A DNA stretch of 64,000 bases from Akkermansia muciniphila (GTDB taxonomy: Bacteria; Verrucomicrobiota; Verrucomicrobiia; Verrucomicrobiales; Akkermansiaceae), in NCBI GenBank assembly GCA_945888515.1, contig CAMDAD010000007.1:88995-152994 (forward strand). The letters are read 5' to 3'. Made by a program: the position numbers and the translations under genes. The notes beneath the pieces were generated by a model, which was not told the origin of the DNA, did no database searches, and saw only the letters and a list, made by a program, of their open reading frames with translations. Shown here piece by piece: positions 49,146 through 59,760 of the stretch (position 1 is the first letter of the stretch; each line of letters begins with the position of its first letter).

Positions 49146-51068
49146 ATGCGCATCGACATCATCACGGATACTTTCGCTCCTGACATCAACGGAGTCGCCA
49201 TGACACTGGGGCGCCTCAGTGCTGGGCTCATCGCTAGCGGTCACCGCGTCACGGTGATTTGCTCAGGAGATCAATCGACCTCCTCCACCAGCATCGCCGC
49301 CATTCCTTTGCCCGGCTACAAGGAAGTGCGCATCGGCATGCCCGGTCCGTTCAAGCTGCGCAAGCGCTGGCTGAAAAAACGACCAGATGTGATCTATGTA
49401 GCAACCGAGAGCCCGCTGGGCGTTTCCGCCGTGAGTGTCGCCTCAGGACTGGGCATCCCAGTGACTACGGGCTTTCACACGAATTTCCACGAATACATGG
49501 AGCAATACAAACTGAAGGCGCTGCAACCAGCGGCGATGAGTTACCTGCGCCACATTCACAGCCGCGCCCATGCCACCATGGCACCGAGCCAGGAAGTGGT
49601 CGATATGCTCCAGCGCGAAGGGATCAAACACGCTCACCTGTTAGGTCGTGGCGTGGATACGCAATTGTTTTCACCTACCCGCCGCGATGCCTCCTTGCGC
49701 GCGTCATGGGGCGCTGTAGATACGACTCCGGTCTTTCTCAGCGTCGGTCGCGTGGCGGCAGAAAAAAACATTCCTCTGGTCATGCGTGCCTTCGAGCAAG
49801 CGCACCAAGCCCAACCGCAAGCCCGGTTTGTTGTGGTGGGCGATGGCCCCCTGCGTGAGTCCTGGCAAAAAGCCCAACCATGGGTGCATTTCGCCGGCAT
49901 GCAGCGCGGTGAGGATCTGGCGCGACACTACGCCTCCGCCGATGTCCTGCTTTTTCCCAGCGAAACGGAAACTTTTGGTAACGTGGTGCTCGAAGGCATG
50001 GCCAGTGGACTCGTAGTGGCGGCCTACGATTACGCCGCGACCGCGCAACACATCCGTCACGAAGAAAACGGCATCAAGGTCGCGAAGGGTGATGAAAAAG
50101 CCTGGCTGGAGCAAGTGCTAGCCTGCTGCGACCTAACGACTTTAATCCCCGTGCGAGAAGCCGCCCGACGCAGCGCAGAGCCGTTGTCGTGGGATCACAT
50201 CGTCGAACGCTTCGAAGCCATTCTCGCGGCATCCGCCCGCACGCGCGAGCCGATGCTTGACGGCCAAGGCAAGCGACTCAAGCCAGAGAAATTTTCCTGC
50301 CGCACCGTGTTTGTTTCCGATATCCATCTCGGCACCCCCGAGTGCAAGGCGGATGAAGTCGTTTCCTTCCTCAAGCACCTGCGATGCGAGACTCTCATTC
50401 TCAATGGCGACATCATCGATGGCTGGGCTCTGCGACGCGGAACACGTTGGCAAAATCGACACAGTCGTGTGATCAGAACCATCTTGAAAAAGATGGAAAA
50501 GGAAAATACCGAGGTGATCTACCTGCGCGGCAATCACGATGACATCCTCGAACGCTTCCTTCCCCTCAGCTTCGGCTCGATCCGTATCGTGAAAGACTAC
50601 ATCCACCTCAGTCCTAACGGAAAAAAATACCTCGTCATTCACGGAGATGGATTCGATAGCGTGGCCACCAATCACCGCTGGCTGGCGATGTTGGGAGCCT
50701 TCGGCTACGACAGCCTGCTCGCGATGAACCGAGTCTACAATAAATGGCGGTCGATCATGGGCAAGGAATACTACTCCGTCAGCAAGGCCATCAAGGGCAA
50801 GGTCAAGTCCGCCGTTTCCTTTGTGGACAAATACGAACTGCAATTGCAAAAACTCGCCCACCAGCGCGAGTGCCAAGGCATCATCTGCGGCCACATCCAC
50901 ACACCTGCGGACAAACAAGTGGAGGACATCCACTATTTGAACTCCGGCGACTGGGTGGAAAGCCTGAGTGCGATCATCGAGCACCACGATGGACGCATGG
51001 AGCTCGTGACCTATCAGGAATTCATGCACCGCATCGCGGATGAAATGCAGGAGACCCTGAAAGATTGA
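49146..51068 (+). CDS. Fusion: GT4 glycosyltransferase plus LpxH-like (COG2908-type) metallophosphoesterase
   Basis: N-term MRIDIITDTFAPDINGVAMTLGRL, FHTNFHEYMEQY, SVGRVAAEKNIPLVMRAF, FPSETETFGNVVLEGMASG; C-term TVFVSDIHLGTPECKADE, LILNGDIIDGW, YLRGNHDD, VIHGDGFD, GIICGHIHTPADKQ; one uninterrupted frame. Confidence 0.92.
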   Translation: MRIDIITDTFAPDINGVAMTLGRLSAGLIASGHRVTVICSGDQSTSSTSIAAIPLPGYKEVRIGMPGPFKLRKRWLKKRPDVIYVATESPLGVSAVSVASGLGIPVTTGFHTNFHEYMEQYKLKALQPAAMSYLRHIHSRAHATMAPSQEVVDMLQREGIKHAHLLGRGVDTQLFSPTRRDASLRASWGAVDTTPVFLSVGRVAAEKNIPLVMRAFEQAHQAQPQARFVVVGDGPLRESWQKAQPWVHFAGMQRGEDLARHYASADVLLFPSETETFGNVVLEGMASGLVVAAYDYAATAQHIRHEENGIKVAKGDEKAWLEQVLACCDLTTLIPVREAARRSAEPLSWDHIVERFEAILAASARTREPMLDGQGKRLKPEKFSCRTVFVSDIHLGTPECKADEVVSFLKHLRCETLILNGDIIDGWALRRGTRWQNRHSRVIRTILKKMEKENTEVIYLRGNHDDILERFLPLSFGSIRIVKDYIHLSPNGKKYLVIHGDGFDSVATNHRWLAMLGAFGYDSLLAMNRVYNKWRSIMGKEYYSVSKAIKGKVKSAVSFVDKYELQLQKLAHQRECQGIICGHIHTPADKQVEDIHYLNSGDWVESLSAIIEHHDGRMELVTYQEFMHRIADEMQETLKD

Positions 51069-51121
51069 TCATCGAATCACTTTTACAGCACAGTGCGCGG
51101 GAGACTACGCCTGTTCATGTC

Positions 51122-52669
51122 TTAATGACACCCACAAGTGCCACAGCCTTTGCTTTTCAGCGAAGCGAGTTTGCGTTCGATCTCCAACGAGGTGGGCGTG
51201 ATGGCAAGGCCGCCGAGGGAGGTGCAGCGGTGTTCGCGCGGCATCATCGTGGAGACGTGTTTGGCGGAGTCGATGACTTCATCGAGCGGGATCAGCGGGT
51301 CGAAATCGGCCAAGGCCATGTTCGCGCAGGACAGCGCGTTGCTGGCGGCCATGACGTTTTTGCCGAGACAGGGGGCCTCGACACGGTTGGCGATGGGATC
51401 GCAGATCAGGCCGAGCATCGACTGGAAAGACATCGAGGCCGCGGCGATCGCCTGATCGCGCGTGCCACCGGCCAGCGTGATGAGAGCCGCGCCTGCCATG
51501 CAAGCGGCCGAACCGCCCTCGGCCTGGCAACCGCCCACTTCCGCGGCAAAGGTCCAGCGCGTGGCGATGAACACACCGATGAGTCCGGCGGCGAGCATGG
51601 CTTTGGCCATTTCTTCTTCCTCGAGATTCAGCTCCTCCGCCATGGCGATGACCGCTCCGGGCAAGGCCGCGCAGGCACCGGCGGTGGGTGCAGCGACGAT
51701 GACGCCCATGGAGCTTTTCACCTCCATCAGCGCGGTGACGTAGAGCACGATGCGATTGAGAGCGCCGCCATTGAGCAAACGCCCGGCTTTCATCAGTTCG
51801 GCAAAACGTCCGCTCTGGTGATGCAACACGCGATCCTCATAGCTCGTGCCCGCGATGCCGCTGGCGATGGACCGACGCAGGATGCGCACGATGTGTTTCA
51901 TGCGATCGATGACTTCCTCCTCGGTGAAATTTCCGCGCGCCATTTCGTAAGCCACCGCCAATTTCCACACAGGCGTTTTTTTATTACCATCCCACTCCAG
52001 CATTTCCGCGCATGAAGTAAAGGGCAGCTTGATCTCCTTGCGCGAGGGCACAGGCAATACAGGCGAAAGATGTTTCACCATGGTGGCGACACCAGCGGGC
52101 ACTTCGGGAAAATGATCGCCTCTCACTTGCAGGAGTTTTTGCTCACCGGCGGCGTGGGAGATTACCTCCATGCCATCGAAAGAAAGCTCCGTCGTGGGAT
52201 GGACCCACAGCAAGGTCTCGTGATATCCACCATCCATGTGCAGAGAAATGCCATCGATACTGTGCACCTCCATCATCCCGCCTCCGGTGGAAATGGCGAT
52301 GACCGAGTGTTTCTCGCGGGAGTTGGTGAGAGTGAGTCGATAGGTATTCGGATGCGGATCGCCGACATCGACGGTGACGATGTTTTGCAAGGCGCCGCTG
52401 TCCTCAAAAGTCTGCAACGAATGCGGCAGGCGTTCGTCATCGGCCTCCCAACCTAACAAACCACCGAACAATCCCATGTCGGAGCCTTGGCTGTCGTGCG
52501 TGGTGGGCAGTGAGCCCTCGCGATCGAACTCGATCAGCACCGAGGAAATGTCTCCATCCATGAGATCGCGGGCCAAGCGACCAATGCGTAGCGCGGCGGC
52601 GCAATGAGAGCTCGATGGCCCGCGCATCACGGGGCCGATGACATCATTGAAGATCGAAACAGGATTCAT
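51122..52669 (-). CDS. sdaA: L-serine ammonia-lyase, iron-sulfur type, single chain
   Basis: SIFNDVIGPVMRGPSSSHCAAALRIGRLAR; APTAGACAALPGAVIAM; GGCQAEGGSAACMAGAAL; C-terminal GCGTCGCH. Confidence 0.9.
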   Translation of the reverse strand: MNPVSIFNDVIGPVMRGPSSSHCAAALRIGRLARDLMDGDISSVLIEFDREGSLPTTHDSQGSDMGLFGGLLGWEADDERLPHSLQTFEDSGALQNIVTVDVGDPHPNTYRLTLTNSREKHSVIAISTGGGMMEVHSIDGISLHMDGGYHETLLWVHPTTELSFDGMEVISHAAGEQKLLQVRGDHFPEVPAGVATMVKHLSPVLPVPSRKEIKLPFTSCAEMLEWDGNKKTPVWKLAVAYEMARGNFTEEEVIDRMKHIVRILRRSIASGIAGTSYEDRVLHHQSGRFAELMKAGRLLNGGALNRIVLYVTALMEVKSSMGVIVAAPTAGACAALPGAVIAMAEELNLEEEEMAKAMLAAGLIGVFIATRWTFAAEVGGCQAEGGSAACMAGAALITLAGGTRDQAIAAASMSFQSMLGLICDPIANRVEAPCLGKNVMAASNALSCANMALADFDPLIPLDEVIDSAKHVSTMMPREHRCTSLGGLAITPTSLEIERKLASLKSKGCGTCGCH

Positions 52670-52675
52670 GATCGG

Positions 52676-54571
52676 TCAGAGTGAAGGAGCAAATTTTTTT
52701 GCTGGATAAATCAGGGCTTTCTCGCGTCCTTGCAAGACAGCGATGATGCGCTCGAGGATTCGCTGTTGATAGGCTGCCGCGCTATTCGCCCCCTTGCCAG
52801 AAGGGAGCTTTTTGAGACGTTTTTCCATGACGGGCAAAAGTGGTCGCGCTTGTTCACCCATTCGGTCGAGGGTATTCGCTGCCTGCAACGCAGCGTAAGG
52901 CGCCGCATTCTGCAGAAGCACGCGCTCAAGCACAGGCAACGCAGCATCGGCATGACCTTGTTTTGCTAGCGCTTCGGCAGCGGCTACTTGCACGGAAAGA
53001 GCATCGTCGCGGAGCCGCGCGCGCAAGGCTTTTTCCGCATCGGCTGCTTTTTTGCCAAGCACCGTGCATCCTTGCGCCGCCCACCAACGCACGGCCTCGT
53101 TCTCATCAGCGAGCGCCTGAATCAAGGCCGGGAGTTTCGCCGCATCGCGCGAGGAGGCCACCATGGCAAGATCAAAAGCACGCTCTAACGGATAAGCACC
53201 GGGCTGTCGCGAGGCATCATATCCTTCGCTAGCAGAACCCTCGGGCATGAAGCCGTTGTCGACGATTTCCAATGTATGTCGCTTCAAGGCGGCACGCATG
53301 CGCTCGACGGAGGCACGGTGCGCGGGATCGTAAGCGAGATTTTTCACGTTGTCTGGGTCCGACTCCATGTCGTAGAGCTCCTCACTGGGCTTGCTGCCCC
53401 AGAACATCGAGGTGGCATCGGTGAGTTTCCCCTGCTCCGCCAGCTTCGCCCACGACTGATAGCCGCGCGCCTGAAACATGTAGTTCAGCGGCTGCACGTA
53501 GGGCAGGTCTGGACGGAAATTGCGGATGTAAAGCCAGCGGCGGTCGGCTACCGAGCGCATGGTATCGTAGCGCTCGTCCATGCGGTCGCGGGTGCAAAAA
53601 ACAAATTCGTTAGGCTCGCCACGCGCTTCTCCGGCGAAGGGTTTGCCCTGCATCACCGACGTGGCTTTCAACCCAGCTAGCGACAGAACCGTGGGGCCGA
53701 AATCAGGAAAACACACGGGATCCTTGATGCGCGTGCCCGGAGCGGCGGGAGCGAGGTGACGCCACTTCGGCGGGAAATACACGATCAAAGGAACATTCGT
53801 GCCGCTCTGTTGCAAAAAGCGTTTGCTGCGCGGTAAGACACCGCCGTTATCCGCGAAGTAAAACACGATGGTATCTTCGGCAAGTCCTGATTTTTCGAGC
53901 TCTTCGAGTTTTTCCGCGATCATGCCATCCATTGTGTGAATGTGATCATGGTAGCGCCCCCAATCATCGCGCAGCTCTGGGGTGTCGGGTTGATACGGCG
54001 GAATGCGCACCAGCGCGCGATCCATAGGCGGCGACGAAGGTTTACGATCCTGCACAGGAAACAAGCAACTCTCGTGCGTGATCTCGTGGTTGAAAACGCT
54101 GAAAAACGGCTGCTCCGGCTGGGTCCGTTTGCGCCAATGGGCGTCATTGCCGCTTTGATCCCAGGTCTCTTTGATCGAAATCGGACTATTGTAATCAGTC
54201 TTCGCATTGTTGGTGGTATAGTAGCCGGCCTCACGGAGCAAAGCGGGGAATCCCTGCATCGACTGCGGGATTTTGCCGCCCGCGCGCATGTGTCCCGCCG
54301 GTCCCGAACTAACGGCGAAACTGCCCGTGATCAGCGCAAAGCGCGACGGCGCGCAGACCGGTTGTGAGAAGCAACGCTCATAGAGAATGCCTTCCTTAGC
54401 GAGCTTATCGATCGTGGGTGTGCGTGCGAGTTTATCGCCATAGCAACCGAGAAACGTCTGATTGTCCTCGCTGGTGAGCCATAAAATGTTAGGGCGCTTC
54501 TCCTCGGCAAATCCGATTGAAAATGATAGCCAAACAAGAAAAACGATGATGGGATTAAGTAGATGTTTCAT
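52676..54571 (-). CDS. Sulfatase with HEAT-like C-terminal region
   Basis: RPNILWLTSEDNQTFLGCYGDKLARTPTIDKLAKEG; SQPVCAPSRFALITG (CxPSR); C-terminal VRWWAAQGCTVLG...VQVAAAEALAKQG. Confidence 0.92.
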   Translation of the reverse strand: MKHLLNPIIVFLVWLSFSIGFAEEKRPNILWLTSEDNQTFLGCYGDKLARTPTIDKLAKEGILYERCFSQPVCAPSRFALITGSFAVSSGPAGHMRAGGKIPQSMQGFPALLREAGYYTTNNAKTDYNSPISIKETWDQSGNDAHWRKRTQPEQPFFSVFNHEITHESCLFPVQDRKPSSPPMDRALVRIPPYQPDTPELRDDWGRYHDHIHTMDGMIAEKLEELEKSGLAEDTIVFYFADNGGVLPRSKRFLQQSGTNVPLIVYFPPKWRHLAPAAPGTRIKDPVCFPDFGPTVLSLAGLKATSVMQGKPFAGEARGEPNEFVFCTRDRMDERYDTMRSVADRRWLYIRNFRPDLPYVQPLNYMFQARGYQSWAKLAEQGKLTDATSMFWGSKPSEELYDMESDPDNVKNLAYDPAHRASVERMRAALKRHTLEIVDNGFMPEGSASEGYDASRQPGAYPLERAFDLAMVASSRDAAKLPALIQALADENEAVRWWAAQGCTVLGKKAADAEKALRARLRDDALSVQVAAAEALAKQGHADAALPVLERVLLQNAAPYAALQAANTLDRMGEQARPLLPVMEKRLKKLPSGKGANSAAAYQQRILERIIAVLQGREKALIYPAKKFAPSL

Positions 54572-54585
54572 AAAAAGTATGCGGA

Positions 54586-56100
54586 TCATTCTCCTCCGCC
54601 CGATTGCTGTCTGGTCACTCCTGCGGTGAGCGCGTTGTATTTTTTGCGCATCGTTTGCAGGGTCTCTTTTTCGGTGGTGGCGAGGTTGGTGGTTTGTGCG
54701 AGGTCTTTGGTGAGATCGTAAAGTTGTTCTTTGGGAGCATCGGCCTTGACCTGACCGAGCTCATCGACGTCGCTCGTCAGGGTCTTCATATCGCGATAAG
54801 GGATGCTCCAAGGCTTTTCTGGTTGCGGCACGGTTTTGCCACCGGAGCCTTGCTGGGGAATGTAGAGCCATTTCTCATCGCGCAGCGCCAGTCCGCGGGT
54901 GCCGTGATGCATGCCAGTGGTGCGCTTGACGGGTGATTTCACCGGATCAAGAAATGCCGATTTTTCGGATGCTCCATCGGGCGAGGCTTCCGTGGGCAGT
55001 TTGGCTCCAGCGAGATCGGTAAGTGTCGCCATCAGATCGATCTGATGGAAATACTCTTTCCGCTCCGTTCCTGCGGGAATCTTCTGCGGCCAGCGCGCCA
55101 GCAAGGCCACGCGATGACCTCCTTCCCACACGTCGGTCTTCTGACCTAACAATTCGCCATTGCAGCGATGCCCTTTCCGCATAGCCTCGCCATGGTAGCG
55201 CCCGCCGTTGTCGCTGGTGAAAACAATGATGGTATCGCGCGCTAGATCGTTTTTTTCGAGGGCATCGAGCACCACGCCGACGCAGTGATCGAGCTGCTGA
55301 ATATAGTCACCATAAATGCCCGAGCCACTCTTACCGCGAAAGTCACTGCTCGGATTGATCGGGTTGTGCGGTGCCTGCCAAGCAAGGTATAAAAAAAACG
55401 GCTGAGTCGTATTTTTCGATATAATAAATTTCACCGCTTCTTTGGCGGAGATCATATCGATCTTTTCATCCGGCCGCAGTTCCATCGCCTTTTTCCCGCC
55501 CACTTGTTTGCCGTGCGCTCCAGTGCCTGGGGATTTGTCCACGCTAATCGGATCGTTTTTATCCCAGCCGAGAATCGCGTGATCGCGCACGAACACCAGC
55601 GGCGGCTCGGAATGCGTGCGCGGCGTCCCGAAAAAGGAATCAAAGCCGAACTCGAGCGGACCGGGCTTAAGCGGCGCATTCCAATCGACCTCGCGCTGAG
55701 TGCCGAAACCGTTGTGCCATTTTCCTATCGCGGCGGTGCGATAGCCGGCATCGCGGAAGACTTGCGGCAGCAGCACCTGTCCCGGATCGAAGTTGCAAGC
55801 GTAGTCCATGGGACGCGACAAGCGAAAGCCGTAGCGTCCCGATAGCATCGCATAGCGCGAGGGCATGCAGATGCCGCTGTAGGAATGGGCATCAGTGAAG
55901 CGCGCGCCATCCCGAGAGAGCGAATCGATGCGAGGCGTGGCGAGCTTAGTGGCCCCATAGCAGGACAGATCGCGGTAGCCGAGGTCATCGGCCACCATCA
56001 GGATGACATTCGGCTTTTCCGCAGCAGACAGTGGCACGATAGCGACGGCAATCAGTGCCGCACGAAGAGCCAAAGAAATGTTTATACCAATCGAGCGCAT
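54586..56100 (-). CDS. Arylsulfatase A-type sulfatase
   Basis: KPNVILMVADDLGYRDLSCYGA; YSGICMPSRYAMLSGRYGFR; IGKWHNGFG; IVFTSDNGG. Confidence 0.94.
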   Translation of the reverse strand: MRSIGINISLALRAALIAVAIVPLSAAEKPNVILMVADDLGYRDLSCYGATKLATPRIDSLSRDGARFTDAHSYSGICMPSRYAMLSGRYGFRLSRPMDYACNFDPGQVLLPQVFRDAGYRTAAIGKWHNGFGTQREVDWNAPLKPGPLEFGFDSFFGTPRTHSEPPLVFVRDHAILGWDKNDPISVDKSPGTGAHGKQVGGKKAMELRPDEKIDMISAKEAVKFIISKNTTQPFFLYLAWQAPHNPINPSSDFRGKSGSGIYGDYIQQLDHCVGVVLDALEKNDLARDTIIVFTSDNGGRYHGEAMRKGHRCNGELLGQKTDVWEGGHRVALLARWPQKIPAGTERKEYFHQIDLMATLTDLAGAKLPTEASPDGASEKSAFLDPVKSPVKRTTGMHHGTRGLALRDEKWLYIPQQGSGGKTVPQPEKPWSIPYRDMKTLTSDVDELGQVKADAPKEQLYDLTKDLAQTTNLATTEKETLQTMRKKYNALTAGVTRQQSGGGE

Positions 56101-56114
56101 ACAGGTGTGATGGA

Positions 56115-57458
56115 TTATTTTGCGGCCGCCTTGAGTTCCGTTAGACGCGCGCGCATTTCCGCTATTCGTGAGGCCTGCGCCGGATCTTTCGCGAGATCCT
56201 TTTCCTCCTGCGGATCCTCGGCGATGTGGAACAACTGCTCGACCTGAAAGTCCGGCCAATAAAAGTATTTCCAATCCTTGCGCACCAAGGCCTCAGACGC
56301 GGGAATGCGATGGATGTTGCCACCAAAGGCGCTGAACTCATAGAGAAACTCCTGTCTCCATGCGGGTTTCTTTTCCGCGAGATAAAGCGGCGACAGATCC
56401 TGCCCCTGCATGGTCTTAGGCGCCTTGATGCCCGTCGCGGCGAGAATCGTCGGCGCGAGATCGGCATTGAGCGCGAAGTCGTCATTCGTTAGACCGCGCT
56501 TTTCCGCTTTCAGGCGGGGATCGCGCACGATGAGTGGCACGCGGATGCTTTCTTGATGCGGATACCATTTATCGGCAAGTCCGTGCTCGGCGTGGAAGTA
56601 GCCATTGTCCCCAGCAAAAATCACCAGCGTGTTTTCCAACAACCCTTGTTTTTTCAACTCCTCTAACACCTTGCCACAGGTCGCGTCCACTTCGGTGGCG
56701 AGGCGGTAGTAATTTTTCATCATCTCCTGGTATTTTTCCGGAGTGTCGAATCGCCAATGCCAGCGCACGCGACCCTCATTGCGCGCGTCCGAGAGAAACG
56801 GCGGCAGGCGGTTCAATGATTCCTCGGTGGCATTCGGCGGAACGGGAACGGTGACATTTTGATAGAGCGACATGCTCTGCGGCTGCGGCAGGAATTGCTG
56901 GGGATTAAGATCCTCGGCATGCGTGGCAAAAAATGCCAGCGTCAGGCAGAATGGTTTATCCTTGGGCCGCTGCTGCAGGAACTCCAGCGCGTCGTTTTCA
57001 TTTTTCTGCGTCACATGGATTTTGCTACCGCCTTTTTGCTTGATCCAGTGGGTGCCGGAATAGGACCGACCGAAGTCAAACTCCTTCGCCGGAAAATCGC
57101 CATTGTGCCACTTGCCGATGTGGCCGACGTGGTAGCCGTTCGATCGCAGCAAACCGGGATACGTTTCGCTCCAGGGCGTCTTGAATTCCTTCATGGCGAT
57201 GTTCCCATGGCGCGACATCCACTGCCCCGTGAACAAGGTCGCACGGCTCACCCCGCAGATCGAAGTGGTGACGCAACTCTGCGTAAACCGGCATCCTTCC
57301 TTTGCCAGTTGATCAAGGTTCGGCGTTTGCAGGAATGGATGGCCCGCGCAGCCCAGCGTGTCGTGACGCCAGTCATCGGCAAACAACACGACCACATTCA
57401 TCGGTTTCGCCGCATGAGCCAGGGTGAGGCTGAACAATAAAAAGAAGAATGCTTTCAT
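56115..57458 (-). CDS. Sulfatase with CxVSR motif
   Basis: [68 protein letters not shown]. Confidence 0.93.
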   Translation of the reverse strand: MKAFFFLLFSLTLAHAAKPMNVVVLFADDWRHDTLGCAGHPFLQTPNLDQLAKEGCRFTQSCVTTSICGVSRATLFTGQWMSRHGNIAMKEFKTPWSETYPGLLRSNGYHVGHIGKWHNGDFPAKEFDFGRSYSGTHWIKQKGGSKIHVTQKNENDALEFLQQRPKDKPFCLTLAFFATHAEDLNPQQFLPQPQSMSLYQNVTVPVPPNATEESLNRLPPFLSDARNEGRVRWHWRFDTPEKYQEMMKNYYRLATEVDATCGKVLEELKKQGLLENTLVIFAGDNGYFHAEHGLADKWYPHQESIRVPLIVRDPRLKAEKRGLTNDDFALNADLAPTILAATGIKAPKTMQGQDLSPLYLAEKKPAWRQEFLYEFSAFGGNIHRIPASEALVRKDWKYFYWPDFQVEQLFHIAEDPQEEKDLAKDPAQASRIAEMRARLTELKAAAK

Positions 57459-57664
57459 ACCGTGGGAAGTCTTACGCCATTCTGATGCCAAAACCTACAA
57501 GCCGACAACAGAAAAGTCCTCCGCATCCGGGAAAGCATTCTCACGAAATGAAATAAGGCAAAGCGCTCGTTCAGGGAAGCGCTGAAAAATTCGCGTTGAT
57601 CTCCTTGGATGAAATCAATCGACGCAACAAATTGGCGTTTGTGATTTGACCGAATCTGTGCAAA

Positions 57665-58576
57665 GTGGCGGCGCACATGAATGATGACCTTTCGCCGACA
57701 CCGGGGATGTTTCGCAAGGACCTCGCGGTCCTGACGAAGGTGCGGCTAAACACCTTCGTGCTGGTGACGACATTTTTCGGCTACTTTCTCGGTGCTAAAA
57801 CGCATGGCTGGGACTGGATGCAGTTGTTTCACACCATCCTCGGCACGGCAGCGGCGGCGTTTGGCTCGGCGGCGTTCAATCAGCTGATGGAAATCGATCT
57901 CGATGCCCGCATGGCGCGCACGGCGGACCGACCACTGCCCTCGAAGCGCATGGATGTGCTGGTCGCTTTTGTGATCGGCGTGCTGCTCAGCGCCTTCGGC
58001 CTCGTGCATCTCTCGGTGATGGTGAATAAAATGACGGCCGTGCTGGCGCTGATCACGCTGGTGACCTATGTGTTCCTCTACACCCCGATGAAGCGAAAGC
58101 ACTCGGTCAACACCCTGATCGGAGCCGTGCCGGGGGCGATTCCGCCGATGATCGGCTGGACGGCTGCGGGTGGGGCCTTGGATGAATCGGCCTGGTTTTT
58201 GTTCGCCCTGCTATTTCTGTGGCAGTTGCCGCATTTCATCGCCATCAACTGGATGTGCCGTGAGGAATACGAGGCCGCCGGGTATCGCATGTGGTCGAAT
58301 GGCGATGTCTCCGGCGCAAAAAGCGCGCGACTGTGCATCGGATTTTCCGCCTGTCTGCTGCTATTGCCGCTGTGGCCGTATCTGAGTGGCCTGGCCACGT
58401 GGCCGTGGCTGGTCTGCGGCATGCTGTTAGGTGCGCGCTTGATCCAGTTGTCGCGGAACTTCGGCCAAAAGGGCGACCGCGCCAGCGCCCGGCGTTTGTT
58501 TCTCTTCACCCTGCTCTACCTGCCCGCCGCTCTCACGATACTGGCGGTATGCTGGAAAGGCCCCGGCGCGCGGTGA
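57665..58576 (+). CDS. ctaB: Protohaem IX farnesyltransferase
   Basis: LTKVRLNTFVLVTTFFGYFLG; NQLMEIDLDARMARTADRPLPS; YTPMKRKHSVNTLIGAVPGAIPPMIGW. Confidence 0.94.
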   Translation: MAAHMNDDLSPTPGMFRKDLAVLTKVRLNTFVLVTTFFGYFLGAKTHGWDWMQLFHTILGTAAAAFGSAAFNQLMEIDLDARMARTADRPLPSKRMDVLVAFVIGVLLSAFGLVHLSVMVNKMTAVLALITLVTYVFLYTPMKRKHSVNTLIGAVPGAIPPMIGWTAAGGALDESAWFLFALLFLWQLPHFIAINWMCREEYEAAGYRMWSNGDVSGAKSARLCIGFSACLLLLPLWPYLSGLATWPWLVCGMLLGARLIQLSRNFGQKGDRASARRLFLFTLLYLPAALTILAVCWKGPGAR

Positions 58577-58611
58577 TCGAGGGGCTGTGAAAGCTAAGCG
58601 CCGTAGGGTGA

Positions 58612-59463
58612 TCAGCAGCAACCGGAAATCCGGCGTCCGAAAACAACACGAACGAACAAGGCCATCAGCAGGCCGAAAAGCAGTCCCAGGGTCGCTCCCA
58701 GGATCAGGTTCAGTTTCACGTTGGGGCTGGAGGGATATCGAGGGACGAAAGGCTCTTCATGGAGTTCAATAATTGAGATATGTCTATGAATCAATCGATC
58801 CGTTCCGGACTTTTCTCGCATTTTTTCTAACAAAGCCATTTGGGTTTCGAATTCTTTCTGGACTTCGAGGACAGTCGGATCGCTGGTATTACCGTTCGAT
58901 CTTGTTAAGAGGTTATCCCGTTGTTTGCGTTTTTCCTCCACGACGACTTCCTGATCCACGATGGCTTTTTCCAACTCCTTGAGTGAATCCTCAAACATCT
59001 CACGTTCCTTGTCCTCACGACGCTTTTTATAGGAATCAAAGACTTCCTTGGCAATGTCACGCGCTTGCACCGGATCCGTATGTCTCACTTTGATTTCGAT
59101 CAGGTCCGTGCCGTGGATGTTCTGCGAGCTGACGATGCCACGCAAAACGGCGATCGCATCCTCTTCCGTCATGTTCCATTTTTTGGCGAGATCCAATCTT
59201 TGCACCACTGGCTTCAAAGTCATATTTGCTTTGATGACTTCAAACTCGGTAGCGAAAAATTGTGGAGTGATGGTTTGAAGTAGTCGCGGCGATGGACGCA
59301 CTTGATAGATAAGTGAGCTCTCATATTTCTTCGGCATCACGTAGGTGATCACCGCTGCAGTCAGGAACATGAGCAAAAACGTCACGATCACGATGCCGGA
59401 ATAGAGCAAACATCCGCGCGAAGACGACTTGGCGGGCGGAGAGGAAATCGGTGGAGGATTCAT
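58612..59463 (-). CDS. Wzz/chain length determinant-like protein
   Basis: Two TM segments flanking coiled-coil region; AAVITYVMPKKYESSLIYQVRP; NVKLNLILGATLGLLFGLLMALFV. Confidence 0.82.
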   Translation of the reverse strand: MNPPPISSPPAKSSSRGCLLYSGIVIVTFLLMFLTAAVITYVMPKKYESSLIYQVRPSPRLLQTITPQFFATEFEVIKANMTLKPVVQRLDLAKKWNMTEEDAIAVLRGIVSSQNIHGTDLIEIKVRHTDPVQARDIAKEVFDSYKKRREDKEREMFEDSLKELEKAIVDQEVVVEEKRKQRDNLLTRSNGNTSDPTVLEVQKEFETQMALLEKMREKSGTDRLIHRHISIIELHEEPFVPRYPSSPNVKLNLILGATLGLLFGLLMALFVRVVFGRRISGCC

Positions 59464-59544
59464 GTTATGCCCACCCTAAAGGATTCGTCCCGCGTGTCTA
59501 GCGAGAAACCGGTCACGCGCCCCCAACGACTGGTATTGCCTTTG

Positions 59545-59760
59545 CGTTCCCAACGGGGATCATGAGCATAGCCTAGGGATGAGCGCAGCGATTCCCTAGG
59601 ACTGGATATCCCCAAAAAATATCAGCACCCCAACGGGGTGCGAGACTCTAACACTGCCACTCACGCACCCCGTTGGGGTGCCTGGGATGATGGGCGTATG
59701 GCATCCCAGGGAATCACTCCGTTCATCCCTGGGCTATGCTCTCTGTCCCCGTTGGGGACG
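59545..59760. repeat. Large imperfect inverted repeat (two about 97 bp arms, 21 bp spacer), REP-like with nested palindromes
   Basis: Left arm CCCAACGGGGATCATGAGCATAGCCTAGGGATGAGCGCAGCGATTCCCTAGG...GCACCCCAACGGGGTGCG aligns with the reverse complement of the right arm CCCCAACGGGGACAGAGAGCATAGCCCAGGGATGAACGGAGTGATTCCCTGGG...GCACCCCAACGGGGTGCG. Confidence 0.9.

Noticed and set aside
51065-52015. 316-aa plus-strand ORF opposite sdaA
   Set aside because: Antisense shadow of the serine dehydratase; no recognisable motifs.
3-57458. FGE-like protein at window start as the maturase for the three sulfatases
   Set aside because: It lacks one of the two catalytic Cys by eye alignment, is fused to surface repeats and is about 50 kb away.
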